Shown piece by piece: positions 13,081 through 22,187 of a stretch of 64,000 nt of DNA. The notes below the pieces were generated by a model that saw only the letters and a program-made list of their open reading frames with translations, ran no database searches and had not been told where the DNA came from. Source of the DNA: Orrella marina (GTDB lineage: Bacteria; Pseudomonadota; Gammaproteobacteria; Burkholderiales; Burkholderiaceae_B); assembly GCF_003058465.1 (NCBI RefSeq), contig NZ_CP028901.1, positions 2,418,001-2,482,000 of the forward strand, in the 5' to 3' direction. Position numbers and translations under genes: made by a program. Numbering within the stretch: position 1 is the first letter of the stretch; each line of letters opens with the position of its first letter.

Positions 13081-13641
13081 GTGAGCAAAAAGCAGGAGCC
13101 GGACGACATGGAACTATTCCGGCAGGCGATGCGTGATGTGACGCCGCTCAGAAATGCTGAGCGCGTTACCCATGCTGCCCGCCCGGTTCCTGAAAGTGTT
13201 CAAAGGCGCAGAACCAATGCAAGCGCTGATCAGCATCCGCGCGACGCGCCGCTTTCAGACTTTCAATATGACCCCGAGTCTCCCTCAAATGCATTTCATC
13301 GCGCCAACGGGGTATCAAGTGACGTTTTGCGCAGACTGCGCAAAGATGTCCGTTCAATCCGCGCCACACTTGACCTGCACGGCATGACTGTCGACCAGGC
13401 TCGCAACGAACTTGCACAATTCATCAAGCAGTGTTGTTTGCTCAATTACAGGCGGATTCGTATCATTCACGGTCAGGGGTTTGGATCTTCGGCGGGTGTT
13501 TCCATCCTGAGATTGCAGACACGTCACTGGCTCAGTCAGATGCCCGAGGTACTGGGCTACGTCTCGCCAGACTCAGCTAATGGTGGAGAAGGCGCGGTCC
13601 TGGTACTACTCAGGCCGCCTCAGAAAGTCGACCATGGCTGA
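13081..13641 (+). CDS. Smr domain protein (putative endonuclease)
   Basis: About 186 residues from a GTG at 13081; an ATG at 13108 with AGGAG nine bases upstream is an alternative start. The C-terminal half is an Smr domain with the signature TLDLHGMTVDQARNEL, then RRIRIIHGQGFGS. Such stand-alone Smr proteins are homologous to the MutS2 C-terminal nuclease and to SmrB, which cleaves mRNA at collided ribosomes. The exact substrate here is unknown. The N-terminal ~70 residues look flexible. It follows trxB by 16 bp and runs 36 bp into the 3' end of the convergent symporter gene. Confidence 0.85.
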   Translation: MSKKQEPDDMELFRQAMRDVTPLRNAERVTHAARPVPESVQRRRTNASADQHPRDAPLSDFQYDPESPSNAFHRANGVSSDVLRRLRKDVRSIRATLDLHGMTVDQARNELAQFIKQCCLLNYRRIRIIHGQGFGSSAGVSILRLQTRHWLSQMPEVLGYVSPDSANGGEGAVLVLLRPPQKVDHG

Positions 13642-15663
13642 CGCGCGCTGACCAGGTGCTGGCGTTAACAAAGAGATGACGAACATCACCGCGAAAGCCA
13701 GGGGAATGCCGAACAGCCCGGCAGCATTAGGCTGAATCCCGAACCATAGGTCAACCGGGGCACTGCGCGGCACATCGAAGCAAATTTCACGTAACCAAGG
13801 CTGCGTCAGTGCCATGTAGTAGAAGGTCATGGCGATCCCGGCAAGCATGCCCGTCGAAACTCCCCAGTAATTTGTTCGCTTCCAGAAAATACCTAAAACA
13901 AGTGCAGGGAAAAAGCTCGCTGCTGCAAACGAGAAGGCAGCGGTCACCATGAATATGATGTCAGCAGGCGTGCGCGTTGCAACCCATGCAGCAGCGAAGG
14001 CCACTCCCAGCAGAAAGACCTTGGACATGATGACCTGACGAGTGCTGTTCATGGCTGGCGACACGATCCGGAAACTGGTGTCATGCGACAACGCATTGGA
14101 GATGGTGAGTAGCAAACCATCCGCTGTGGAGAGTGCGGCTGCCATCGCACCGGCAGCAACCAGCCCTGAGAGGACCACCGGCATACCACCAATTTCAGGG
14201 CCAGCTAGCACAACCATGTCAGTACCCAGATGAATCTCGCCCAACTGGACAATCCCGTCGCCGTTCAAGTCCACCAGATCGATCAGTGAGCGATCCAGCG
14301 CTCCCCAGGCACTGATCCAGTCCGGCAAACCTGAATATGACAGTCCAACCACGTTCTGATAAATCTGATTCTTGACCAGAACCGCCAGCGCAGGCGCGGT
14401 CAGATACAGGACGAGAATGAAAAGCAGTGACCAAAAAACTGATTGACGTGTCGCGGACACAGACTGGGTTGTCAGAGAGCGCGCAAGAATGTGCGGCAAA
14501 CCCGCAGTCCCCAGCATCAGACAAACCAGTAGCGCCAGGAAGTTGTTTCTAGCCTGTACTGCCTTTTCTGGATCATCGTAATCAAACGGAAGGTGGTCAG
14601 CCTTTGGTGCGGCCGCCCTTGACGCATACATGTCTCGTTGTGTTGACCATTGCTCCAGAGCCGCCTTGGAGGTTTCCGGGTAGTTTGCAAGAGATCGCTC
14701 AAGCCGTCTGATCTCCAGCATAGGCGCGTCGCTGGCACGTGCCCTGACCAGATGAAGTCGCAGGTTCTCTCGCTCCGCCTGCCATGACTCTGGCAACGCA
14801 TCAAGCCGCATCTGCATCAACTGTTCCTGGGAGCCCCAGTAAGCACGCAGCGACATTTCCGATGAGTCATTGTTGATCTGGTTCTGCTTCTCGATCAACT
14901 CTGGCATCAGCTGTCCGGCGCCTACGTGGGGAACAACCTTACCGGTCTCACTGATCGATAACCAGACGACAGGCACTAGATAAGCCAGAACCAGAATGAT
15001 GTACTGCCCGACCTGTGTCCACGTCACGGCACGCATACCGCCCAGAAAGGAACAAATGAGCATGCTGCCCAACGCAATGAAAACACCGAGCTCGAAGGTG
15101 ATTCCTGTCAGACGTGTCGTAATGAGCCCTACCCCATAGATCTGCGCGACCAGATACGTGAAGGAACAGGCAAGAGTGCAAAGCACGCCAATCAACCTGG
15201 GAAGATCTCCTTCATAACGCGCACCAAGAAAATCAGGAACGGTATAATGCCCGAACTTGCGTAGGTACGGTGCTATGAACAAGGCCAGCAACACATAGCC
15301 TCCTGTCCACCCCAGGATATAGGCAAGCCCCTCATATCCCGCAAAATAAAGCGAACCTGCAACACCGATGAAGGAGGCAACTGACATCCAGTCAGCTGCA
15401 GTGGCCATGCCATTGAATACTGCCGGGACTCGTCGACCGGCGACGTAATACTCAACAGGGTCTGATGTTCTGCAAACAATTCCGATCGTCGCGTACATGA
15501 GAACAGTGACCAGCAGGAAGATGTAGCCTATCCACTCTCTTGCCAGCCCGAGCGTCTCGAAAGCCGCCAGCACTCCAATCAGAACAATGAAGCCAAACGC
15601 ATAGAAAGCATATGCTCGAATAAGCCCTGCTCGCCAGGTCTGATAGTGTTGACTGTCGCTCAA
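13606..15663 (-). CDS. VC_2705-type sodium:solute symporter
   Basis: 685 residues with about 13 membrane helices. It belongs to the SSS family, in the branch related to acetate permease ActP and always found with a DUF4212 partner. The sodium-symport core is visible (ADWMSVASFIGVAG, GLPHILARSLTT, STADGLLLTISNALSHD). Compared with ActP it has a long soluble insertion between about residues 240 and 365, rich in charged residues. A second loop contains DLNGDGIVQLGE, a perfect 12-residue EF-hand-type calcium loop. The substrate is probably a short-chain organic acid, but this is inference. The start overlaps the DUF4212 gene by 4 bp. Confidence 0.88.
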   Translation of the reverse strand: MSDSQHYQTWRAGLIRAYAFYAFGFIVLIGVLAAFETLGLAREWIGYIFLLVTVLMYATIGIVCRTSDPVEYYVAGRRVPAVFNGMATAADWMSVASFIGVAGSLYFAGYEGLAYILGWTGGYVLLALFIAPYLRKFGHYTVPDFLGARYEGDLPRLIGVLCTLACSFTYLVAQIYGVGLITTRLTGITFELGVFIALGSMLICSFLGGMRAVTWTQVGQYIILVLAYLVPVVWLSISETGKVVPHVGAGQLMPELIEKQNQINNDSSEMSLRAYWGSQEQLMQMRLDALPESWQAERENLRLHLVRARASDAPMLEIRRLERSLANYPETSKAALEQWSTQRDMYASRAAAPKADHLPFDYDDPEKAVQARNNFLALLVCLMLGTAGLPHILARSLTTQSVSATRQSVFWSLLFILVLYLTAPALAVLVKNQIYQNVVGLSYSGLPDWISAWGALDRSLIDLVDLNGDGIVQLGEIHLGTDMVVLAGPEIGGMPVVLSGLVAAGAMAAALSTADGLLLTISNALSHDTSFRIVSPAMNSTRQVIMSKVFLLGVAFAAAWVATRTPADIIFMVTAAFSFAAASFFPALVLGIFWKRTNYWGVSTGMLAGIAMTFYYMALTQPWLREICFDVPRSAPVDLWFGIQPNAAGLFGIPLAFAVMFVISLLTPAPGQRASAMVDFLRRPE

Positions 15664-15953
15664 GCCTGTCGCTCCGACGGCTTGATGGGCTCAACCTTGC
15701 GCGCGTCGCGGTCCGCTCGCCGTGCACACAGAGCGTACACCGCAATGATTGCGAGATAAGCCAGTGGTACTGCGAACGCAACGACTGCGTAGGCGAAAGG
15801 CCAGCCAAGGATGGACCAGCTATGCGGGATGGCAACCAGGAAGAGCGGCAGCAGCGAGACTAAAAGCCACGCCAACCCCAATGCTAGCGTCAGCACGGAA
15901 ATTTTTCGCCAGTAAACTGACGGCTCCGATTGATTTGAGTGACCTAGAGACAT
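15660..15953 (-). CDS. DUF4212 small membrane subunit
   Basis: 97 residues from the ATG at 15953, with two membrane helices (ISVLTLALGLAWLLVSLLP and FAVPLAYLAIIAVYALC) and a charged tail. DUF4212 proteins precede VC_2705-type symporters as a conserved pair and are thought to be small accessory subunits. The stop overlaps the symporter start (ATGA), which supports a two-gene operon. An upstream in-frame ATG at 15974 is possible but is not needed for the family match. Confidence 0.88.
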   Translation of the reverse strand: MSLGHSNQSEPSVYWRKISVLTLALGLAWLLVSLLPLFLVAIPHSWSILGWPFAYAVVAFAVPLAYLAIIAVYALCARRADRDARKVEPIKPSERQA

Positions 15954-15972
15954 AGACCTACCCCAGAAGCGC

Positions 15973-16001
15973 AAGCGGCTGACACACTGTGCCAGCCGCT
16001 T
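15973..16001. terminator. hairpin upstream of the DUF4212 gene
   Basis: Inverted repeat AAGCGGCTG / CAGCCGCTT with an 11-base loop. It has no adjacent T run and lies in the 5' leader of the DUF4212-symporter operon, so it may be an attenuator or mRNA-stabilising hairpin rather than a terminator. The rest of 16002-16257 shows no gene and no motif I can assign. Confidence 0.4.
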
Positions 16002-16257
16002 CGCAGATCGATTGTTTTTATCATCGATTCAGCTTGGATTTGACCGATGCCGCCAGTCTTACCTTGCAGATTTGTCTCCCCACCTGCATGTCGACAGTAT
16101 GCACTACCAACGTCAGAATCACATCCGGGAATGCCCTAAGTTTGTGCAAATCATACATTTATCAAGTTGATTTGCTGCCTGGCGCCAGTTGAACCGGTTC
16201 GCAGCTCACGCCCCCAAACGGGGCACACGGACGGAGGACCTCATGACCAACTGTGAT

Positions 16258-16496
16258 CAATCGGCATAGGAGATAGCCCATAGGCTACACCCCTGCCACA
16301 CCACCCGGCATGCGGGTCCGAACCGGGCGGTTCGAGAAGCTGAGGTCATGAGAGTCGGGGTAGACCCAGCCGGTCAAAGTACGCAATCAGTAGAACACCG
16401 GTGAGCGGCTTTGCGCTGTTGCGCTTCACTTTGCTCACTGTGACGAGCTCGCAGCGGGACTTTCACCCGCAAGTATGCGCCCATGCTGGGCGCATA
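16258..16496 (-). mobile_element. degenerate group II intron remnant (5' and 3' ends, no maturase)
   Basis: Read on the minus strand, the segment begins directly after the icd terminator T tract with a GCGCCCAGCATGGGCGC hairpin, followed by GCGGGTGAAAGTCCCGC. This is the style of domain I at bacterial group II intron 5' ends. It ends with GAACCGCCCGGTTCGG, then CCGGGTGGTGTGG, and a final hairpin before GCCGATT, which resembles domains V and VI. About 240 bp remain, so the reverse transcriptase/maturase frame and middle domains are gone. Insertion just 3' of a rho-independent terminator is the habit of class C introns. Assignment is from remembered sequence patterns and needs a covariance-model search. 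Confidence 0.6.
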
Positions 16497-16532
16497 AATA
16501 AAAAACCCCACGTTCCTGAGAAAGCGGGGCTC
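16497..16532 (-). terminator. rho-independent terminator of icd
   Basis: On the minus strand: CCCCGC, loop, GTGGGG followed by TTTTTTATTT, 35 bp after the icd stop codon. This is a textbook intrinsic terminator for icd. Confidence 0.85.
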
Positions 16533-16567
16533 TATTTCCGACTACAGTCAATCAGTTCGAAACATGA

Positions 16568-17824
16568 TTACATGTGGTCAATCATGACCTGACCGAACCC
16601 CGAGCACGAAACCTGGTTCGCACCTTCGAGCAAACGTGCAAAGTCATATGTCACGTTTTTGGACAAAATCGACTTCTCCATGCTGGAGATGATCAAATCT
16701 GCAGCTTCAATCCAGCCCATGTGACGCAGCATCATTTCAGCTGACAGAATCTCGGAGCCTGGGTTGACGTAATCCTTGCCAGCGTACTTTGGCGCAGTAC
16801 CGTGAGTTGCTTCAAACATTGCAACAGAGTCGGACAAGTTGGCACCCGGAGCGATACCGATACCGCCGACCTGAGCAGCAAGCGCGTCAGAAACATAGTC
16901 ACCGTTCAGATTCAGCGTCGCAATGACATCGTACTCAGCTGGACGCAGAAGGATCTGCTGAAGGAACGCATCGGCGATCGAATCCTTGACGATGATTTCA
17001 CGGCCCGTTTTGGGGTTCGTGAACTTGCTCCATGGTCCGCCGTCGATCAGCTGTGCACCAAACTCCTTTTGCGCAAGCGCGTAGCCCCAGTCACGGAAGC
17101 CACCTTCGGTGAACTTCATGATGTTGCCCTTGTGAACCAGCGTAACCGATGCACGATCATTGTCGATTGCATACTGAATCGCCTTGCGAACCAGGCGCTC
17201 GGTTCCCTCACGGGACACTGGCTTGACACCAATACCGGAAGTGTTCGGGAAGCGGATCTTGTTAACGTTGAGCTTGGTCTGCAGGAACTCGATCAGGGCC
17301 TTGGCCTGCTCTGATTCAGCTTCAAATTCGATACCGGCGTAGATGTCTTCCGAGTTCTCACGGAAGATGACCATGTTGGTCTTCTCGGGCTCACGCAACG
17401 GTGAGGGAACACCTTTGAAGTAACGCACGGGGCGCAGGCAGACATACAGGTCGAGTTGCTGGCGCAACGCAACGTTGAGCGAGCGGATGCCACCACCAAC
17501 CGGAGTCGTCAGAGGACCCTTGATCGACACAACGTAGTCCTTGACTGCATCAAGGGTTTCCTCTGGCAGCCACACATCCGGGCCGTATACTTTAGTTGAC
17601 TTCTCACCAGCGTAGACTTCCATCCAATGGATCTTGCGCTTGCCACCGTAAGCTTTCGCAACAGCAGCGTCCACAACCTTCAGCATGACCGGGGTAATAT
17701 CCATGCCGGTGCCATCACCCTCGATATAAGGGATGATCGGCTGATCAGGAACGTTGAGCGAATAGTCCGCGTTGACGGTGATTTTGCTGCCCTCAGCGGG
17801 CACTTTGATGTGCTGGTATGACAT
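16568..17824 (-). CDS. icd: isocitrate dehydrogenase (NADP-dependent)
   Basis: 418 residues, the E. coli Icd size. It oxidises isocitrate to 2-oxoglutarate in the TCA cycle with NADP. Key features are [16 protein letters not shown] near residue 33, the phosphorylatable-Ser/substrate region [37 protein letters not shown], and the nucleotide-binding segment [21 protein letters not shown] perfect GGAGG lies five bases upstream of the ATG. It is followed by a strong terminator. Confidence 0.97.
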   Translation of the reverse strand: MSYQHIKVPAEGSKITVNADYSLNVPDQPIIPYIEGDGTGMDITPVMLKVVDAAVAKAYGGKRKIHWMEVYAGEKSTKVYGPDVWLPEETLDAVKDYVVSIKGPLTTPVGGGIRSLNVALRQQLDLYVCLRPVRYFKGVPSPLREPEKTNMVIFRENSEDIYAGIEFEAESEQAKALIEFLQTKLNVNKIRFPNTSGIGVKPVSREGTERLVRKAIQYAIDNDRASVTLVHKGNIMKFTEGGFRDWGYALAQKEFGAQLIDGGPWSKFTNPKTGREIIVKDSIADAFLQQILLRPAEYDVIATLNLNGDYVSDALAAQVGGIGIAPGANLSDSVAMFEATHGTAPKYAGKDYVNPGSEILSAEMMLRHMGWIEAADLIISSMEKSILSKNVTYDFARLLEGANQVSCSGFGQVMIDHM

Positions 17825-17893
17825 GAAGCCTCCGGAAATGGGGGTTGACCTAACCCAGTATTTTAGCTTGCATTACAACTAACGGTTACCGAC

Positions 17894-18316
17894 GTGTTTG
17901 ATCCCAGCAGAGACCAGGTCAGAACATTCTTTATTGAAGCCTGGAAAAAACGTAAAGACAGCCAGATTATGACGCCACTGGAAAGCATGGCAGCCAATCT
18001 GGTGGCCATGCATCCTGAATACCATGAAGACATGGAAGACCCTGATGCTCTGAACCGGGAGTTTCCGGTCGAACAGGGTCGAACCAATCCGTTTCTTCAT
18101 CTGTCCATGCATCTTGCAATCGCAGAGCAGATCTCCATTGATCATCCGCCTGGAATTCGTCAGGCACATCAGAAACTCGCAAGTCGCCTGGATGATCACG
18201 AGGCGGCACACGAAATCATGGAATGCCTCGGGCAGGTCGTCTGGGAATCACAGCGTCTGGGAAAGCCACTGGATAACGACACATATGTTGACCTGATATT
18301 GCGACGAGCTTCCTGA
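17894..18316 (+). CDS. DUF1841 family protein
   Basis: 140 residues starting at a GTG. The sequence (FDPSRDQVRTFFIEAWKK, HPEYH, NPFLHLSMHLAIAEQ) matches the DUF1841 family of small soluble proteins common in beta- and gammaproteobacteria. The conserved histidines and acidic residues give it a hemerythrin-like look, but no function is established. It is divergent from icd, 69 bp away. About 130 bp downstream hold nothing recognisable. Confidence 0.85.
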   Translation: MFDPSRDQVRTFFIEAWKKRKDSQIMTPLESMAANLVAMHPEYHEDMEDPDALNREFPVEQGRTNPFLHLSMHLAIAEQISIDHPPGIRQAHQKLASRLDDHEAAHEIMECLGQVVWESQRLGKPLDNDTYVDLILRRAS

Positions 18317-18445
18317 CAGAAAACCTACACTGCAATACCAGAACCAGCGCGACTGTTCCTGCACACCATATCACCGCCTCGTCGGAAGGCCGTGCTCAAC
18401 CTTGAACAGAAGCACTGGCCTTGACTGACGCTTTCAGGAACTGGA

Positions 18446-18808
18446 TTATCTGCGAACAGCCAGCGGGCCTGGCAGAGAAGAGAGCCATGCAGAGACGTTC
18501 TGAATGTCCTCTTTGGTCAACTGCGTGGCAAATGCTGCCATGATCGCGTTGTTGCGGGTATTGGCAGAAGCCGGCAATCCTTTCGCACCACGCTGATAGG
18601 CTGTCAGAGCATGCGCCAGATAATCAGCGTGCTGGCCAGCCAGAATTGGATAAGACGGATCAATCGACTTGGTCGCATCGGCGCCATGACAGGAAGCACA
18701 GTTGAGCTTATCCCAAACGGCTTTGCCTGCTGCGAGATCAGCAGCTCCTGCCTGAGACGCAGAAAACGCGCCTGCGATTACCAAAACACCGGTCGCAATG
18801 AATTTCAT
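18446..18808 (-). CDS. periplasmic monohaem cytochrome c (class I)
   Basis: 120 residues with a cleavable signal peptide (MKFIATGVLVIAGAFSASQA, cleavage after AGA) and one haem-binding motif CASCH near residue 37. A distal methionine ligand candidate is in NNAIMAAFATQLT. It resembles the small c-type cytochromes that shuttle electrons in the periplasm, similar to half of a cytochrome c4. The gene starts 12 bp after the end of a second small cytochrome gene on the same strand, so the two form an electron-transfer pair. Confidence 0.88.
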   Translation of the reverse strand: MKFIATGVLVIAGAFSASQAGAADLAAGKAVWDKLNCASCHGADATKSIDPSYPILAGQHADYLAHALTAYQRGAKGLPASANTRNNAIMAAFATQLTKEDIQNVSAWLSSLPGPLAVRR

Positions 18809-18820
18809 GGTCGTTTTCGC

Positions 18821-19189
18821 TTACTTCAGATTGGAGTAATAGGCTGCCAGGTCAGCAATGTCCTGCTCTGACAGACTCTTGGAAATGGCATCCATCGTCG
18901 GATGAGTGCGCTCTCCCGATGCATACGCCTTGAGTGCCACAACCAGGTATTCCTGATTCTGCCCGGCAATCATCGGAACGGAGTACACCTCCGGGAAGCT
19001 GGCCCGGTACCCGGGGATACCATGACAGCCGATGCACATGGAGACTTTTTCACGTGCTGCCTCAGCGCTGCCCTTGATTTCGTCGGCAGCGACGGCAGTA
19101 CCTCCAAAGGCACAGGCCAGAAACGCCAGTGACACGCTAGAGAGAGTCCGACGGAGCGGCGCAGATGCTTTTGCAGAGAACGACGTCAT
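18821..19189 (-). CDS. periplasmic monohaem cytochrome c (class I)
   Basis: 122 residues, signal peptide of about 34 residues (cleavage near TAVAAD) and a single CIGCH haem motif near residue 53. The segment GERTHPTMDAISKSLSEQDI contains a likely axial Met. It is the upstream partner of the second small cytochrome. Together they look like the two halves of a dihaem cytochrome c4 carried on separate genes, which is an inference from size and order. Confidence 0.88.
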   Translation of the reverse strand: MTSFSAKASAPLRRTLSSVSLAFLACAFGGTAVAADEIKGSAEAAREKVSMCIGCHGIPGYRASFPEVYSVPMIAGQNQEYLVVALKAYASGERTHPTMDAISKSLSEQDIADLAAYYSNLK

Positions 19190-19337
19190 GAGTGTAGGCT
19201 CTTCAATTATCTAGTAACAAAACCTGCAGCGATACTCCACGGATTTGCTGCAGCAGGTCTGCCGCATTGTACGATAATTGCTGAGTACATATGCAAGCGG
19301 CAATATTTACTAGATTACAGGACAGGACACCATATAT

Positions 19338-20219
19338 ATGACCGAGCAGAATACAGCGCAGCAATCTCACCGATTTGAGGGATCCGACCGTTACGTCACC
19401 ACCGATGATCTGAAACTCGCCGTCAACGCAGCCCTTGCCCTGCAAAGGCCGTTATTGATAAAGGGCGAGCCCGGCACGGGAAAGACCATGCTGGCTGAAG
19501 AAGTCGCGAGCGCGCTGGGACGGCCTCTTTTGCAGTGGCACATCAAGTCGACCACCAAGGCACACCAGGGTTTGTATGAGTATGACGCTGTCTCCCGCTT
19601 GAGGGACTCCCAGCTCGGCGATGAGCGCGTCAAGGACATACACAACTATATTATCAAGGGCGTGCTGTGGCAGGCGTTCAGCTCCGAGACCCCGACCGTG
19701 TTGCTGATCGACGAGATCGACAAAGCAGACATCGAGTTCCCGAACGATCTGTTACGCGAACTGGACCAGATGGAGTTCCATGTCTACGAGACGCGCCAGA
19801 CCATCAAGGCCATACACCGTCCGCTCGTGATTATTACGTCCAACAACGAGAAGGATCTTCCAGACGCATTCCTGCGCCGTTGTTTCTTTCACTATATCCG
19901 CTTCCCTGACCGCGATACACTCAAGGATATTGTTGCGGTCCACTTTCCGGACTTGCACGCGGACGTACTCAGGGCGGCACTCGATGCATTTTTTGCCCTG
20001 CGCGAGGCGCCCGGTCTCAAGAAAAAGCCCTCCACCTCCGAGTTTCTGGACTGGTTGCGGTTGCTGATTGCAGAGGACATCAGTGCAGAAGAAGTCGAGG
20101 CCCATAATGCTACATCGGTACCCATTCTTGCGGGCGCACTGCTCAAAAACGAGCAGGACGTGCAACTGCTCGAGCGTCTTGCAGCCGTCACACGCAACTC
20201 AACACGCCGCGCGCCATGA
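19338..20219 (+). CDS. MoxR-family AAA+ ATPase
   Basis: 293 residues. Walker A GEPGTGKT is near residue 43, Walker B VLLIDEIDKAD near 121, and the sensor region is VIITSNNEKDLPDAFLRRC. MoxR ATPases act with von Willebrand factor A (VWA) proteins as chaperones that mature enzyme complexes or insert metal cofactors. This member is close to the CoxD-like branch. The stop overlaps the start of the next gene by 4 bp, and a VWA gene lies one gene further, so the three appear co-translated. The client is not visible in this window. Confidence 0.9.
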   Translation: MTEQNTAQQSHRFEGSDRYVTTDDLKLAVNAALALQRPLLIKGEPGTGKTMLAEEVASALGRPLLQWHIKSTTKAHQGLYEYDAVSRLRDSQLGDERVKDIHNYIIKGVLWQAFSSETPTVLLIDEIDKADIEFPNDLLRELDQMEFHVYETRQTIKAIHRPLVIITSNNEKDLPDAFLRRCFFHYIRFPDRDTLKDIVAVHFPDLHADVLRAALDAFFALREAPGLKKKPSTSEFLDWLRLLIAEDISAEEVEAHNATSVPILAGALLKNEQDVQLLERLAAVTRNSTRRAP

Positions 20220-20824
20220 CGACATTTCGCACTCCTCCCCAACCCTGCACGCTCACGCTTGGAGACATTCGGCTTGAGCCGCTGGACACCCTGCACACCG
20301 CTGGTCTCGAGACAGCAGCGATGGACGGTGAACTCTGGAATCTGCGTGTGACATCAGTTCCGGAACCCAGGAATGCAGAGCAGTACATTCGCGATGCGCT
20401 CAAAGGTCTGGCAGATGGTCACATGCTGCCTTTTGCTGTGATTCATGTTCCAACGAACACTGTCATCGGCAGCACGCGGTACCACGACATCATCACACCC
20501 GTTGCCAGGCTTGAAATCGGGTACACCTGGTATGGTGCCAGTTGGCAACGCTCATCCGTGAACACATCCTGCAAGTTGATGCTGATGACCCACGCATTCG
20601 AAACCCTTGGCGCCAGAGTCGTTGGCTGGCGGACTGACAACTTCAACTTTGCATCCCAGCGCGCCATCGAGCGACTGGGTGCAAAGCGAGATGGAGTGTT
20701 GCGCGGCCACGCATTGCGTCGTGATGGCACGATCCGGGACACGGTGATGTACAGCGTCACTGCTGGTGAATGGCCTGAGATCAAGGCACACCTGAACTAT
20801 CTGATGGCTCGTTATGCTCGTTGA
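20216..20824 (+). CDS. GNAT family N-acetyltransferase (RimJ/RimL type)
   Basis: 202 residues of the RimJ/RimL-like acetyltransferase fold (IRLEPLDTLHTAGLETA at the start, RLEIGYTWYGASWQRS in the acetyl-CoA core, NFASQRAIERLGAKRDGVLRG towards the C-terminus). It probably acetylates a small molecule or a protein N-terminus, but the substrate cannot be predicted. It overlaps the MoxR gene by 4 bp and the VWA gene by 11 bp, so it is embedded between two genes whose products normally work as a pair. Confidence 0.85.
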   Translation: MTTFRTPPQPCTLTLGDIRLEPLDTLHTAGLETAAMDGELWNLRVTSVPEPRNAEQYIRDALKGLADGHMLPFAVIHVPTNTVIGSTRYHDIITPVARLEIGYTWYGASWQRSSVNTSCKLMLMTHAFETLGARVVGWRTDNFNFASQRAIERLGAKRDGVLRGHALRRDGTIRDTVMYSVTAGEWPEIKAHLNYLMARYAR

Positions 20825-21982
20825 CTTCTTCTACCACCTTCGTTCCGAAAAGCTAAAAGTCAGTGTCAAAGAGTACCTGGCACTACTTGAGGCGCTACGG
20901 GAACCTTTGATGGTGCCTTCGCTTGAGCAGTTTTACTACCTGGCCAGGCTCACCCTGGTCAAAGATGAGGCACTCTTTGATCGTTTTGACAAGGCGTTCG
21001 GCTCTTATTACCGCTCCATGCAGGTAAAACTACCCGGAAAGCAGATACCGCTAGACTGGCTCGTCAAGGAAGTTGAACGACGACTCACACCCGAACAGAA
21101 GGCAGAAATCGAGAAACACGGCTGGGACAAGCTGATGGAGCTGCTGCAGGAGCGTCTGAACGAGCAAAAGGAGCGTCATTCCGGCGGTAACCGATGGATC
21201 GGGACCGGTGGATCCTCTCCGTTTGGCAACAGCGGCTACCATCCGGAAGGTATCCGGATTGGTGGAAAGTCTGCTGGCAACAGGACGGGAGTCAAAGTCT
21301 GGGACGAGCGACAATTTCGCGACTACGATGACCAGCTCGAACTCGGTACCCGCAATTTCAAGGTTGCCTTGCGACGTCTGAGACGCTTCGCCAGAGAAGG
21401 TGCTGAAATGGAACTGGACCTGGACGATACCATTCGCCGGACTGCCCGCAACGCGGGTTATCTTGACATCAAGATGGTTCCGGAGAGGCATAACAATGTC
21501 AAGGTTCTGATGCTGCTTGACGCTGGGGCAGCATGGACGACCACATCGCCCGGGTTGAGGAGCTGTTCTCGGCAGCGCGCAGCGAGTTCAGGAACCTGGA
21601 AGTCTACTATTTCCATAACTGTCCGTACGAGTATCTCTGGAAGTCCAATCGCCGACGCCAGATGGAGCGGTTCGAGACTTGGGACATCTTGAGAAAATTC
21701 AACGCCGACTGGCGCCTCATCTTTGTAGGTGACGCAGCCATGAGCCCGTATGAAATCCTGCAGCCAGGAGGCTCTGTCGAACATTACAACAAGGAACCAG
21801 GCGCGGAATGGCTCAAGCGGATGATTCACGCCTGGCCAAAGTCAGTCTGGCTCAACCCTGAACCCCAGGCGTCCTGGCAGTACAGGCAGTCCACCACCTT
21901 GATCAAGAACATCGTGCAGGACAAAATGTACCCGGTCACCGTGTCCGGCATTGAACAAGCGATGCGATTGCTGTCAAAATAA
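20814..21982 (+). pseudogene. VWA domain (CoxE-like) protein with a one-base frameshift
   Basis: The first 240 residues (MLVDFFYHLRSEKLKVSVKE onward) match the N-terminal region of CoxE-like VWA proteins. The frame breaks inside the metal-site (MIDAS) motif: VLMLLDAGAAW is read where VLMLLDAGGSMDDH is expected. Adding one G to the GGGG at 21525-21528 restores an uninterrupted protein of about 390 residues, continuing in the next frame (MDDHIARVEELFSAARSEF) to the stop at 21982. The gene is therefore either intact with a sequencing error or freshly mutated. It is the normal partner of the MoxR ATPase two genes upstream and overlaps the GNAT gene by 11 bp. Confidence 0.8.
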
Positions 21983-22014
21983 TCCTTATATCGAGTCCGG
22001 AGTGCGTTACAACA

Positions 22015-22039
22015 GGGAGCGGTCACGCTCCTTTTTTCT
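22015..22039 (+). terminator. rho-independent terminator after the MoxR-GNAT-VWA operon
   Basis: GGAGCG, GTCA loop, CGCTCC followed by six T residues, 33 bp after the VWA stop. Confidence 0.9.
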
Positions 22040-22187
22040 TGGGCCCGATTCAGGTTGTAACTAAACCAAACAGGAATACCCTGCTTCGAATGATGGAACC
22101 TTCCTGGGTCCATTGCGTTCCAATCTATGCTTCAGTCTCGACTTACAGCTCTTTTTACCGTCACGTCTTACGTACTGGGAATGTTTC

